Shown here piece by piece: positions 8,324-17,392 of a stretch of 64,000 nt of DNA (positions are counted from its first letter, which is position 1; every line of letters starts with the position of its first letter). Source of the DNA: Plantibacter sp. ME-Dv--P-122b. GTDB lineage: Bacteria > Actinomycetota > Actinomycetes > Actinomycetales > Microbacteriaceae. The stretch lies in NCBI RefSeq assembly GCF_030209375.1, contig NZ_JARVSC010000009.1:124001-188000 (forward strand), in the 5' to 3' direction. A model generated the notes under the pieces. That model saw only the letters and a list, made by a program, of their open reading frames with translations. It was not told where the DNA came from and ran no database searches. The position numbers and the translations under genes were made by a program.

Positions 8324-8905
8324 TCAGGGTCGCGTGAGCAACGCCTCGAGCGCGGGGCGGGCCTCCACCTCGGAGATGTGTCCGGCGACGACGAGTTCCG
8401 CGAGCCCGTGGACCGCGGCCCATACCGCCGTGGTCAAGGCGGCGATGACCTGCGGATCGGCGCCGGGGGCCAGCGACGCCGTCGTCTCGGCGAGCAGCGC
8501 TTCGACGCCACCGATGAGTGGCGCCATAGCCTCGCTCGGTGAGCCGGGGACACAGACCTCGGGGTCGTAGATCAGGCGGAACCGCTCCGGATGCTGCGCC
8601 GCGTAGTGCACATACGTCGAACCGATCCGGACGGCCGCCTCCCGTGGGTCTCGACCCGCCGTCGCCTCCCGCTCCTCGCGCATGGCGTCCAAGAGCTCGG
8701 CCATGCCGCGTTCACTCAGCCGCTTCAGGAGCGCGGTCCGGTCGCCGAAGTGGTGGTACGGCGCGTTGTGACTGACCCCGGCACGGCGGGCGACCTCTCG
8801 CAGGCTCAGCGTGGCATGGCCCTGCGTCCGCATGAGTTCGAGCGCAGCGTCCTCGAGCGCCGGCCCGAGGTTGCCGTGGTGGTAAGCCGTCGTCGATCTT
8901 GACAC
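8324..8905 (-). CDS. TetR-family repressor, divergent from the flavodoxin-fold gene
   Basis: The product is about 193 residues. The TetR helix-turn-helix occupies residues about 10-55 (LSLREVARRAGVSHNAPYHHFGDRTALL reads as the recognition region), and the rest is the ligand-binding C-terminal domain of the TetR_C_33-like kind with HPERFRLIYD. The start is uncertain. GTG at 8905 lies 7 bases after TACGAT, a leaderless geometry common in this window, whereas ATG at 8914 has no ribosome binding site. It is divergent from the oxidoreductase gene at 8999 and probably represses it through the palindromes at 8945-8975. Confidence 0.82.
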   Translation of the reverse strand: MSRSTTAYHHGNLGPALEDAALELMRTQGHATLSLREVARRAGVSHNAPYHHFGDRTALLKRLSERGMAELLDAMREEREATAGRDPREAAVRIGSTYVHYAAQHPERFRLIYDPEVCVPGSPSEAMAPLIGGVEALLAETTASLAPGADPQVIAALTTAVWAAVHGLAELVVAGHISEVEARPALEALLTRP

Positions 8906-8928
8906 AAGCAACATCGTACCCGTACAGT
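8899..8928 (+). promoter_or_regulatory. Sigma-70-type promoter for the flavodoxin-fold gene
   Basis: TTGACA at 8899-8904 and TACAGT at 8923-8928 are separated by 18 bases. The predicted transcript start (about 8935) lies just before the palindrome at 8945, where a bound TetR repressor would block transcription. It overlaps the start of the divergent tetR gene. Confidence 0.65.
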
Positions 8929-8944
8929 CGGTTTCGGCCAGAAG

Positions 8945-8975
8945 TGGACAGTGTCCAGATTCTTGGCACTGTCCA
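8945..8975. promoter_or_regulatory. Probable TetR operator, one palindrome plus a second near-copy
   Basis: TGGACAGTGTCCA (8945-8957) is a perfect palindrome around a single central base. A second, partly palindromic copy, GGCACTGTCCA, lies at 8965-8975. Both are in the short divergent region between the tetR gene and the reductase gene, which is the normal place for a TetR operator. Confidence 0.6.
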
Positions 8976-8998
8976 GACCTACAACTGTTGGAGACCTC

Positions 8999-9622
8999 AT
9001 GCCCGCCCTCGTCATCGACGGCCATCCGAACCCCGGATCGCTGTGCGCCGCCCTCGCCACGAGCTATGCCGAGGCGCACGGCGACGCGACCGTCCTCGCG
9101 GTCCGCGACCTCGCGTTCGACACGAACCTCCGCCTCGGGTACACCCACCGACAGGACCTTGAACCCGACCTCGAACGCGCGTGGGAGCAGATCCTCGCCG
9201 CGGACCACATCGTGATCGTCGCTCCGGTCTGGTGGGGATCGGTACCGGCGCTGCTCAAGGGCTTCTTCGACCGACTGCTGCTGCCCCGCCGCGCCTATCA
9301 GACGAAGGCCAACGGTCTCCCCGAGGGTCTCCTCGCCGGCCGTTCGGGGCGGGTGATCGTCACGACCGACTCGCCGTGGTGGTACCTCCCGCTCGTCGGC
9401 GACACGACGGTGAAGCAACTCCGCACCACCACCCTCCGGTTCTGCGCGATCAAGCCGGTCGCAGCGAGCCGATTCGGTCCGGTGAAAGGCTCGACGGACG
9501 AGCAGCGGCGGCGATGGCTCGCGAAGGCGGCGCAGCACGGGCGCGCGGATGCGGCCCGCCGGAACCGCCGCCCCGCTGCCGCCTCGACCGAGCTCGTCAG
9601 AAGCCGTCGACCAACCGGATGA
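8999..9622 (+). CDS. NAD(P)H dehydrogenase/flavodoxin-fold oxidoreductase (Kef/MdaB-like)
   Basis: The product is 207 residues. It starts ALVIDGHPNPGSLCAALA, the FMN/FAD phosphate-binding turn of the flavodoxin_2 family (H.NP.S), and has the APVWWGSVPALLKGFFDR helix that is diagnostic of the family. The family reduces quinones or electrophiles using NAD(P)H in the cytoplasm. The ATG at 8999 has GGAG 6 bases in front; a GTG at 8951 would lie inside the operator. The divergent TetR gene suggests induction by a small toxic compound. The last 26 bases overlap the end of the convergent helicase gene. Confidence 0.85.
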   Translation: MPALVIDGHPNPGSLCAALATSYAEAHGDATVLAVRDLAFDTNLRLGYTHRQDLEPDLERAWEQILAADHIVIVAPVWWGSVPALLKGFFDRLLLPRRAYQTKANGLPEGLLAGRSGRVIVTTDSPWWYLPLVGDTTVKQLRTTTLRFCAIKPVAASRFGPVKGSTDEQRRRWLAKAAQHGRADAARRNRRPAAASTELVRSRRPTG

Positions 9623-12600
9623 AGGCGCTGAGCTCGGCGACACCCTCCGGCGTGACCGGCAGGTACTCGGTGAGTGCAGGGGAGTGCACGAGGTAGGCCG
9701 CCCACTGGGCACGGGAGATGCCGACGTTCAGCCGGTTCTTCATCAACAGGAAGGACATGCCCCGCGGGACGTCGGCGGGAGAGGACGCGGCCAGGGACAC
9801 GATCGCGATGACGGCCTCCTGTCCCTGGAACTTGTCGACGGTCCCGACGCGCACCGCGTCGAACCCCGCCGCGTCGAGCGTCGCTCGCACCGCGGCGACG
9901 TGGGCGTTGTAGGGACAGACGACGATGATGTCCTCCTGGCCCAGCGAATCGTCGACGCGTCCGCCGTCGGGGTCGGTCCAGCGGAGCCCGAGGCTCGCCC
10001 GGACGATGTCGGCGACGCGGTCGGCCTCCTCCTGCGAACTCGTGGCGTTTCCGACGTGATGGACCTCGACGACGTGTAGCCCCGGGGTGAGCCCGTCCAG
10101 ACGCCGCTTCGTCGTCGCTGCGGCGGACCGCAGCTCGCCACCGTACGACAATCGCGAGACCGGCTCGGTGACCGCGGCATCCATCCGCCAGGTCTCGTGG
10201 AGGAAGTAACCGAGTTCCGGAGGGAGGACGTCGCGACCGTCGGCCACGAATCCGAGGGCAGAGGTGTCGATCGGTTCGGGATGCGTCCCCTGGCTCACCT
10301 GCGGCAGCTGCTGCGGGTCGCCCAGGAGCAGGAGGTTCCGCGCGGCGACGCTCGCCGCGATCGTGTACGCGAGCGAGAACTGACCGGCTTCGTCGACGAC
10401 GAGCAGGTCGAGCGACCTCCGGTCGAACCGGTTGGGGTTGCTGAAGTCCCAGGCCGTCCCGCCGATGACGAAGCCGCTGGTCTGCTCGGCCATGAACGCG
10501 CCATGACCATTGGCCGGAAGGACCGTGTAGCCGCGCTCCGCATCCGGATCGGCACCGGATCGCAGGGTCTTCGCCACGAGCGCGGGGGAGAGCCCCGCCT
10601 TCACCACACGCTCGAGGAGGTTCTCGACGACGTCGTGCGACTGCGCCACGACCCCGATCCGCCAGCCGTGTTGCTGCACGAGGGCCGTGATGACGTGCGA
10701 GGCGACGTAGGTCTTGCCGGTTCCGGGCGGTCCCTGGACGGCGAGCGCCGAGTCGTCGAGGTCGAGCAACGCGGCGGTCACGTCCTCGATCGTCCGCCCG
10801 TCTCCGCGGTGGGGGAGCGGCTCACCCGAGCTGGTGCGGGGCGGCCGTCGCCGCAGGATGTCGACGACGCCGTCGTCCGGCCACCCTGGAGAGGCGTCGA
10901 GGACCGCTTGCCCCCACTCGGCGATCGCGTCGACCTGTGTTCCGGGTCGCGGGGGAGGAGACGGCGTGAGCGCGACCGGCAGCTCCGTGTAGGGCTCACG
11001 ATCCGTCTTGAGCGTCTCCTGGATGAGCAGGGAGTCGTCGTCGACCTCGAGGACCGTGATCTGCCCGGCCGGTCGTGAGCCGGGCTCGGCGCGGGGGAGC
11101 GTGTACGGTCCCGGGTGGTCGTAGACCGCGAACGGGTCGGCGCCGACCTTCACGCTGCTGCCGGGAGCCCATCGGCCGCGGAGTCGGACGTGACGGCGGT
11201 CGCTGCGCTGCCGTCCCTCGCGGAACCAGTCGCGCTCGACGACTCCCGAGGTGACGGTGAAGACGTTCCGGGTGTCCTCCCACTCGTCGCGCGCGGCGAT
11301 GAGTCGGGAGAAGTGCTCCTGCCAGAACGACTTGTGCTCGCGCCGGTGGTAGTCGATGGCGGCCGCCGCGAGCGCATACGCGGTGGCGTCGTCGGAGCGT
11401 TCGGGGTCGAGGGGGTCTCCGGCCAACGCCGTCAGCGCGTCGTGGAGCGGCGTCGGTTCGTCCACGAGGGGCTCGGGTGCGTCGGTGACGAAGGTGCCCG
11501 GCAGCACTCCCCGTTCCGCACCGAGGTCGAGCAACCAGTTCCGCAGCCGACGGGTCGACTCGCAGTCGTACGCGTTGTACTCGGCGATCTCGGCGAGCTT
11601 CCGTTCGCCTTCGGCGACGAGCTCCGGGTCGTCGCTCCGACTCAGCTCGCGCGCCTCCGCGTAGGCCGTGATGGATGCCGCGGCGTCGGTGACGTCGCTG
11701 TCGCGGTGCTCCTCACCCATGTAGAGCGGCTCGAGCTTCTTGATCGAGTAGGACCGCGATCCGACACGCACCGTCTTGCGGACGAACGGGTAGAGGTCGA
11801 ACAGCACGGCCTCGCGGAGGAGGTCGTCGATCGTGTCCTCCCCGACCCCGTGCCGGGCGGCCAGCGAGAGCAGGTGCGTCCGCTCATAGGCGGCGTAGTG
11901 GTACACGTGCATGCCCGGGAACTCGGCACGGCGGGCGGTGAGGTAGGCGAGGAAGTCGATGAGGGCCGTGCGCTCCTCATGGAAGTCGTGCGCCCACCAG
12001 GATCGGAACCGGCCGTCGGTGTCGACGAGACCGAACAGGTAGTCGATGCCCCATCTCGTGCGGTCGCCCCGGCGGGCGTCTCCCGGCTCGCCCTCGGTGT
12101 ACAGCGGGTCGCCCTCGAAGTCGAAGAAGACGTCGCCCGGATCGGGTTGCGGCAGGAGCCCGAGCGCCGTGGCGTCGTGCACGCGGAACGCCGGCACGCC
12201 GGCGGCGGGTGACGGCTCGAGCTGCAGGTGCGCCTGCTCGCGCAGCGCAGCGAGCGTGCTCTCGGCGATGCCGTCGACCGTCCCGCCGGCGCCACCCGAC
12301 GGCTCGTGCGGCCCTGGTCGCTCGGTCGATCCGGTGAGCGTGAGCGATGCCAGATCGTCGATCGTGGCGATGCCGGCCGCCAGCAGGCGGTCGCGCTGCG
12401 TCAACCGGAGCCCGGCCACCAGCAGGACGTCGCGTGAGGCCGTGATCTCGGCGTCGCACCACGCGCATCGTCCGCAGACGCTGTAGCGCTGAGCCCCCCA
12501 GGCCACCGGAGCGTCGGCTTCGAGCCGTTCGGCGACGATCCGCAGCAGGCGCGCACGACGGCGACGGTACACCGGCAGGATGTCGGCCACCGCGTGGGTG

Positions 12601-13130
12601 CTGACGGTGCCGTCTCCCAGGATGAGGTCGACGTCGTCGTCGACCGGGATCCCGGCCGTCTCCAGCTGCTCCACGTAGGCGGCGAGCTGGAGGAGGGCGG
12701 TGACCTTCGGTGAGCGCGCGAGTTTGGTGTCCTGCACGCGATACCGGCCGTCGGGCCGGCGAACGATGAAGTCGGCGAAGCCGATGAACGACCCGTCGAA
12801 GAACGCGGCCTGGAAGACGACCGGGGCTCCGTCGCGGAACGCCGTGATCGTCGACTCGACGGCTGCGGCGAGCGCCACCGCGTCTCGGACGTCGGGGCGG
12901 TCGAGCTCGACGACACCGGTGCCGAACTCGGCGCGGTACGACTCAAGGACGCGCAGCTCGTGCTGGTCGCCGAGCTTGGAGGTCCGCATGAGCATCTCGT
13001 CCTCGGGCTCGACGATCGGTTCGATCCGACCGAGCTTCGCGTCGACCGTGCGCAGGAAGGCGAACTCGCAGGAGGAGGCGTTGGAGAGGTCGCTGGCGCT
13101 CGTGATGGCGGAACCGTCGAGGAGGAACAT
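9597..13130 (-). CDS. TM0106-family RecB-like nuclease fused to a superfamily 1 helicase
   Basis: The product is 1177 residues. The N-terminus starts with GSAITSASDLSNASSCEFA and has a RecB-type PD-(D/E)xK nuclease domain with VQDTKLAR near residue 130 and a Cys-rich patch (CGRCAWCDAE) near 220. A predicted RNase H-like domain begins at about 333 (FFDFEGDPLY). The C-terminal part is an SF1 helicase: Walker A GPPGTGKT at about 800, VVDEAGQFSLA at about 910 and VGTVDKFQGQEA near the end. The family is linked to DNA or RNA end processing and its cellular role is not settled. The gene stands alone, convergent with the reductase gene. Confidence 0.85.
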   Translation of the reverse strand: MFLLDGSAITSASDLSNASSCEFAFLRTVDAKLGRIEPIVEPEDEMLMRTSKLGDQHELRVLESYRAEFGTGVVELDRPDVRDAVALAAAVESTITAFRDGAPVVFQAAFFDGSFIGFADFIVRRPDGRYRVQDTKLARSPKVTALLQLAAYVEQLETAGIPVDDDVDLILGDGTVSTHAVADILPVYRRRRARLLRIVAERLEADAPVAWGAQRYSVCGRCAWCDAEITASRDVLLVAGLRLTQRDRLLAAGIATIDDLASLTLTGSTERPGPHEPSGGAGGTVDGIAESTLAALREQAHLQLEPSPAAGVPAFRVHDATALGLLPQPDPGDVFFDFEGDPLYTEGEPGDARRGDRTRWGIDYLFGLVDTDGRFRSWWAHDFHEERTALIDFLAYLTARRAEFPGMHVYHYAAYERTHLLSLAARHGVGEDTIDDLLREAVLFDLYPFVRKTVRVGSRSYSIKKLEPLYMGEEHRDSDVTDAAASITAYAEARELSRSDDPELVAEGERKLAEIAEYNAYDCESTRRLRNWLLDLGAERGVLPGTFVTDAPEPLVDEPTPLHDALTALAGDPLDPERSDDATAYALAAAAIDYHRREHKSFWQEHFSRLIAARDEWEDTRNVFTVTSGVVERDWFREGRQRSDRRHVRLRGRWAPGSSVKVGADPFAVYDHPGPYTLPRAEPGSRPAGQITVLEVDDDSLLIQETLKTDREPYTELPVALTPSPPPRPGTQVDAIAEWGQAVLDASPGWPDDGVVDILRRRPPRTSSGEPLPHRGDGRTIEDVTAALLDLDDSALAVQGPPGTGKTYVASHVITALVQQHGWRIGVVAQSHDVVENLLERVVKAGLSPALVAKTLRSGADPDAERGYTVLPANGHGAFMAEQTSGFVIGGTAWDFSNPNRFDRRSLDLLVVDEAGQFSLAYTIAASVAARNLLLLGDPQQLPQVSQGTHPEPIDTSALGFVADGRDVLPPELGYFLHETWRMDAAVTEPVSRLSYGGELRSAAATTKRRLDGLTPGLHVVEVHHVGNATSSQEEADRVADIVRASLGLRWTDPDGGRVDDSLGQEDIIVVCPYNAHVAAVRATLDAAGFDAVRVGTVDKFQGQEAVIAIVSLAASSPADVPRGMSFLLMKNRLNVGISRAQWAAYLVHSPALTEYLPVTPEGVAELSAFIRLVDGF

Positions 13131-13344
13131 CGGTGCGGTGGGTGCCTTTCGAGACGACTGCTGCGGGGGCTGGTCCGCCTCCGATCGCTGTCAGTCTGGC
13201 ACGCACCACCGACCACAGCGCCGCCGCGGGACGCAGGCTGTCGTCAGCCGAGGGGGAGCCGCCTGTGGAGCGGCGCCGGGCGTCCTCGATCCCACGTCCC
13301 CTAGCCTGGACACCGACCACGACGCCATGGGACGGGAGCGCATC

Positions 13345-13737
13345 ATGACCACCACGATCCAGGTCGTCGCGGGTGTTGCCTCACGAGGCGACACCGTACT
13401 CGCGTGTCGACGGTCACCCGGGCGGGCGTCCGGTGGACTATGGGAGTTCCCCGGCGGCAAGGTCGAGCCCGGCGAGCAACCGCAGGACGCACTGACCCGC
13501 GAGCTGCGCGAGGAGCTCCACGCCGACGTCGCTGTGGGGGCGCTGCTGGACCGCTCCGCCGTCACCGTGGGCGAGCTCGTCATCGACCTCGCCTGCTATG
13601 AGGTCACCTTCCGCGGGGCGCCCCCGGTCCACAGCACGGACCACGACGAACTGCGCTGGGTCACGCGCGAGCAGCTCGGCGAACTCGACTGGGCGACCCC
13701 CGACCTCCCGATGGTCAGGCGACTCACCGCGAGCTGA
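13345..13737 (+). CDS. mutT: MutT-type NUDIX pyrophosphohydrolase
   Basis: The product is 130 residues, the size of MutT/8-oxo-dGTP diphosphatase. The Nudix box occupies residues 37-60 and carries all consensus residues (GGKVEPGE then RELREEL). WEFPGGKVE is typical of MutT proper, which cleanses oxidised dGTP from the nucleotide pool. The ATG at 13345 is preceded by GGGAG 7 bases upstream; a much longer open frame overlapping the helicase gene is not coding. The exact substrate is inferred. Confidence 0.85.
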   Translation: MTTTIQVVAGVASRGDTVLACRRSPGRASGGLWEFPGGKVEPGEQPQDALTRELREELHADVAVGALLDRSAVTVGELVIDLACYEVTFRGAPPVHSTDHDELRWVTREQLGELDWATPDLPMVRRLTAS

Positions 13738-13755
13738 CCCCGGAGACGCGGCGTG

Positions 13756-14631
13756 TCAATCGGCCGCGTGGAGCGGGATGCGCGCGAGCGTGCGTCCACT
13801 GAGCACGAGATCGTCGTTGGTCGAGGTGATCGCCAGCTCGGTGACCGTCCACTCGAACAGGGTGACGTCGCGCCAACGCTCGAGGAATGCGGCGAGCGCC
13901 GCGGTCTCGGCAGCGTCGAGCTCATCGCGGAAGTGGTGCAGGCCCACCCCGACGAGCGGTGCTGGACGGCCGCCGACGGCCCGCTGGATGGGGGCGAAGG
14001 CGTCCGCGATGGCGGGGAGGTAACAGCGTCCCCGGTTGAAGCCGCCGATGACGGGGCCCGCCAGCCTGACCCGGAAGGGCGTGAACGCGCCGACGCTCGT
14101 CCGCAGCCCGTCGAGGAACCCGGAGTCCGCGTCGATGGACGAGAGCGTCGCGTGCAAGCGGTGGGCGCGTCGGAGCTCGATGCCTCGGGCGAGTTTGGGG
14201 GCGAAGGGTGCCGAGGCGAGATCGGCCTCGTAGCTCAGGAAGATCGGATCGACGAACAGTCGTTCGATCGGGACGGGGACGACGACCGCCAGGCGCGCCT
14301 CGGCGTACCGCCCGCCACGGTAGACGCCGTCAGGACTTGCGGCGAGCGCGAGCGGGTGGTCGGCGTCGATCAGGGGGAGCTGGGCATACCGGTAGCGCTC
14401 GTCGAAAGTGAGTGCCTCACCTGGGCGGAAGGTGGAGCGGACGACGTCCCAGCTGCGGAGGGCGTCGTGCGAGTGCGCCGACGTGTCCGCAACGCTCGTG
14501 GCCGTTTCGGGGACATCGACCTCGAACGCCCGGTCGCCGGATCCCCCGGTCACCGTCCGGATCAGACCCGTCGCGACGCCGGTCGGCAGCGCACCGATCG
14601 TGTTTCCGGACGCACCGGCGGGAGAGGGCAT
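13756..14631 (-). CDS. Uncharacterised protein, possibly related to 2H phosphoesterases
   Basis: I do not recognise this 291-residue protein with certainty. The middle has RLHATLSSID, an H-x-T-hydrophobic motif like the first signature of 2H phosphoesterases (RNA ligase-like fold). About 80 residues later VGLHHFRDEL may stand in for the second motif, but the canonical H-x-T is not there. There is no signal peptide or membrane helix. Codon usage is normal for the window. It is convergent with mutT and lies downstream of the exporter gene on the same strand, with 126 bases between them. Confidence 0.45.
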   Translation of the reverse strand: MPSPAGASGNTIGALPTGVATGLIRTVTGGSGDRAFEVDVPETATSVADTSAHSHDALRSWDVVRSTFRPGEALTFDERYRYAQLPLIDADHPLALAASPDGVYRGGRYAEARLAVVVPVPIERLFVDPIFLSYEADLASAPFAPKLARGIELRRAHRLHATLSSIDADSGFLDGLRTSVGAFTPFRVRLAGPVIGGFNRGRCYLPAIADAFAPIQRAVGGRPAPLVGVGLHHFRDELDAAETAALAAFLERWRDVTLFEWTVTELAITSTNDDLVLSGRTLARIPLHAAD

Positions 14632-14757
14632 GTCGTGAGGTTAGTGGAGTGCTCGACGCAGCGCGTCGGGGACACCCCGAATTCGGGTGATCGACCCAAT
14701 TCTCGGCGCGGTCGATCAGAACGCCGACACCGAGGCTACCCCTGACTCAGGTCACTC

Positions 14758-16236
14758 CTACTTGGAGGAATCGGGTGAGGCGGCGGCGACCTTCCGCGAA
14801 CGGGCGTCGAGCAGCGCGAAGACGAGCGCCACGACCACGAAGCCGATCGTGACGAGGGTGCTGTTGCGATACGCGTCGTGATAGACGTCGAGCGACGCAC
14901 CCGAGGCACCGCCGTCGTTCTCGGAGTACACCGTCGCGTAGAACGTCGCCGTCGCGGCGGCGAGCCCCACCGCGGTGCCGATGCGCTGGCCGAGCTGACC
15001 GATCGATCCGGCGACACCACCGGAGGCCACGGGGATGTCCGCGAGCATCAGCGTCTGGTTGGGAGAGATCACCGCGCCGCCGCCGATGCCGGCGAGCAGC
15101 ATCGCGGCACCCATCGCGTACGGCGTGATCTCCGGGGGTGTGATGAACGCGAGGAGCGAGTTGAGACTGAACCCCACCACGACCAGCACGAGCCCGCCGA
15201 CGACCAGGGGGCGTCCGAGGCGGTCGACGACCCGCCCGCTCAACCACGAGCTGACGGCGGAGGCGAGAGCGAAGGGGATCGTGATCATGCCTGCGAAGAC
15301 CGGCTCGAGCCCCAGCCCCTGCTGCACGAACAGCGTGAGCGTGAGGAAGGTGGCCGGCATCGCCGCGAAGTACGTCGTGGAGATCAGCACACCGTTGCGA
15401 TAGCTGCCGAGCTTGAACAACGAGAAGTCGACGACGGGTGTCTTCCCGGCGCGTTGGTAGCGACCCTCCCACCAGGCGAAGAGACCGGCGAAGACGGCGA
15501 ACGCGACCAGGAGCCACCAGCGCGACGGGTCGTCGTCCGGGGAACCGGTCGTCAGGACGAACGGCAGCATGAGCGACAGCACGGCGAGACCGAGGAACAC
15601 GATGCCCACCGGGTCGAGCGACCCGGCACCCGCCTCGTGCGGCTGCTGCTTGGGCAGCAGTCGGGCGGCGATCGGCAACAGGATGATCGCGAGCGGGACG
15701 TTCATCCAGAACAGGAGTCGCCAGCCGTCCTCCGGGCCGCCGATGGCGATGAGCAGACCGCCGAGCGTCGGTCCGAACGCCGTCGAGAGGCCGATGATGG
15801 CTCCGAACAGACCGAAGGCGCGGCCACGCTCCTTGCCCACGAACAACTGCTGGATGAGCCCGATGACCTGCGGCATCAGCAGGCCGGCGGCGATGCCCTG
15901 GAGGATCCGACCGCCGATGAGGATCCCGACGCTCGGTGCGACGGCGCAGGCGAGACTGGCCGCGCCGAACACGCTGAGGCCGATCATGAACATGCGACGC
16001 CGCGAGTGCAGGTCGCCGTAGCGCCCGGCGGGCACGAGGATGAGACCGAAGGCCAGGGCGTACCCGGCGACGATCAGCTGCAGGGCGGTCGGGCCGGCGT
16101 CGAGCGCCTGCTCGATCGACGGCAGTCCGACGTTGACCTTCGAGAGGTCGAGGATCGTGAGGGCGGCGACCGACACGCAGATGGCGAACGCGCGCCACTT
16201 CGTCCGGTCGTCGGGGGCGGTTCGCTCGTCAGTCAT
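14758..16236 (-). CDS. MFS drug exporter, DHA2 (EmrB/QacA) type, 14 membrane helices
   Basis: The product is 492 residues, typical for the DHA2 family of proton-driven multidrug exporters. The first helix has LDLSKVNVGLPSIEQAL (motif D1-like), loop 2-3 has AGRYGDLHSRRRMFMIG (motif A), and GRILQGIAAGLLMPQ marks helix 4. The C-terminal half has the additional helices and VASGGVAGSIGQLGQRIG, the helix 13-14 signature. The ATG at 16236 sits 7 bases after TAGGCT on the minus strand, so its mRNA may be leaderless. It is divergent from the glycosylase-like gene. Substrate is unknown. Confidence 0.88.
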   Translation of the reverse strand: MTDERTAPDDRTKWRAFAICVSVAALTILDLSKVNVGLPSIEQALDAGPTALQLIVAGYALAFGLILVPAGRYGDLHSRRRMFMIGLSVFGAASLACAVAPSVGILIGGRILQGIAAGLLMPQVIGLIQQLFVGKERGRAFGLFGAIIGLSTAFGPTLGGLLIAIGGPEDGWRLLFWMNVPLAIILLPIAARLLPKQQPHEAGAGSLDPVGIVFLGLAVLSLMLPFVLTTGSPDDDPSRWWLLVAFAVFAGLFAWWEGRYQRAGKTPVVDFSLFKLGSYRNGVLISTTYFAAMPATFLTLTLFVQQGLGLEPVFAGMITIPFALASAVSSWLSGRVVDRLGRPLVVGGLVLVVVGFSLNSLLAFITPPEITPYAMGAAMLLAGIGGGAVISPNQTLMLADIPVASGGVAGSIGQLGQRIGTAVGLAAATATFYATVYSENDGGASGASLDVYHDAYRNSTLVTIGFVVVALVFALLDARSRKVAAASPDSSK

Positions 16237-16372
16237 CCTGGCCAGCCTAGGCCTGCGTCAACCCGGTCCGCCCCGGCTTGACGTGCACGAATCCACCGTC
16301 CTGTGCAGCACCTTCAGCCTCGGAACCGGCTCAGACGATGACGGAGCACCCGTCACGGGCTACGCTCGGAAG

Positions 16373-17008
16373 ATGCATATGGATGCCCCTCGCGGGCTGC
16401 AGGACCCCGACGAACTGGCCGAACGACACCGCATGCTGGCCGAGTCGCCGGCACTCGCGCCGCTGCGCGACTGGTCTGACGCGATGATGACCCGGCGAGG
16501 ACGGCGGCAGGCGGACCTCGTCCTCCCGCTCGTCGACCCGGCGGACGCGGCCGTCAACGCGAAGACGCTGATCCTCCTCGACGCTCCGGGAACGCTCGCT
16601 CCCGACAGCCTCGAGGCTCCAGGATCCGGCTTCGCCTCGGTCGACAACGACGACCCGATCGCCGAGAGCCTCTGGAATCTGCGGAACGACATCGGCTTCG
16701 ACGACGTCATGGTCTGGAACATCGTGCCGTGGTACCTGAGCGCCGGCCGGAAGAAGCCGAACGCACCCGAGGTCGCCCAAGGCGCGATGGAACTGCGTGC
16801 CCTCCTGCCCCTCCTCAAGAACCTGCGCGTCGTCGTCCTGTGCGGACCGCATGCGCAGGACGGCTGGTGGAAGCACGTCGAGCCACTGCTCGGCAACACC
16901 TACAGCGCCTTCAACGCTCCGCACCCCTCGCCGTTGTCGCTGAAGCAGCCGGGGCGACGCGAGGAGATCGAGAAGGTCTTCGCCCGCGCCAAACAGGTCG
17001 CCGGCTGA
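16373..17008 (+). CDS. Uracil-DNA glycosylase superfamily protein
   Basis: The product is 211 residues. The text LILLDAPGTLAP, DDVMVWNIVPWYL, VVVLCGPHAQ and FNAPHPSPLSL follows the order of the uracil-DNA glycosylase fold: a phosphate/uracil-binding loop, a WN(I/V)(V/I)P segment and a late HPSPLS loop that inserts into DNA. Activity on uracil is not certain, because the first motif differs from GQDPYH. The ATG at 16373 is exactly 6 bases after TACGCT (leaderless geometry); a second in-frame ATG at 16379 has GGAAG in front. A hairpin terminator follows directly. Confidence 0.7.
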   Translation: MHMDAPRGLQDPDELAERHRMLAESPALAPLRDWSDAMMTRRGRRQADLVLPLVDPADAAVNAKTLILLDAPGTLAPDSLEAPGSGFASVDNDDPIAESLWNLRNDIGFDDVMVWNIVPWYLSAGRKKPNAPEVAQGAMELRALLPLLKNLRVVVLCGPHAQDGWWKHVEPLLGNTYSAFNAPHPSPLSLKQPGRREEIEKVFARAKQVAG

Positions 17009-17026
17009 TCGCACACCCTCGTTCCG

Positions 17027-17057
17027 CAACCCCCTCGCCCGTCGGGCGAGGGGGTTG
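17027..17057 (+). terminator. Perfect 14-base-pair hairpin terminator
   Basis: The arms 17027-17040 and 17044-17057 pair without mismatch around a three-base loop. It lies 18 bases past the stop of the glycosylase-like gene. No T tract follows. Confidence 0.75.
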
Positions 17058-17107
17058 CGTGCATCCGAGGCCTCGTTAGGGTCGATGGACGAGGAGAGGA
17101 GCATCAC

Positions 17108-17320
17108 ATGGACATCGGCACCATCGTCATCCTCGCCGCGCTCGTCCTCCTGGCGATCGCGGCCGTCTGGTACGTGTCACGGCGCGACCGCGCCGCCCGC
17201 TCGGCCGACGAACACCACTCGCACGACAACGACGCGGAGGTCGAGCGCGAACGCGCCAGGGGCCTCGCGGAGGGCACCGGCGGCGTTCCGCGCCGTGGCG
17301 GCGGCCCGATGGGCATCTGA
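17108..17320 (+). CDS. Small single-pass membrane protein
   Basis: The product is 70 residues: a helix of hydrophobic residues from about 4 to 24 (IGTIVILAALVLLAIAAVWYV), a basic patch RRDRAAR, then a charged, His/Glu-rich tail ending in a Gly-rich segment. It is preceded by GAGGAGAGGAG at 8 or more bases from the ATG. I do not recognise the family. It stands between two terminators and so is its own transcription unit. A TAGGGT hexamer about 30 bases upstream could be its -10 box. Confidence 0.65.
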   Translation: MDIGTIVILAALVLLAIAAVWYVSRRDRAARSADEHHSHDNDAEVERERARGLAEGTGGVPRRGGGPMGI

Positions 17321-17325
17321 GCCCG

Positions 17326-17382
17326 CGAGAGCGCAGAAACGGTCGCCATCCATGAGGAATGGCGACCGTTTCTGCGCTCTCG
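17326..17382. terminator. Bidirectional terminator with a 24-base perfect inverted repeat
   Basis: The arms 17326-17349 and 17359-17382 are perfect complements around a 9-base loop, and flanking bases extend the pairing. It lies between the small membrane protein gene and the convergent catalase gene, so it can stop transcription from both sides. Confidence 0.8.
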
Positions 17383-17392
17383 GCGGCGGGCT

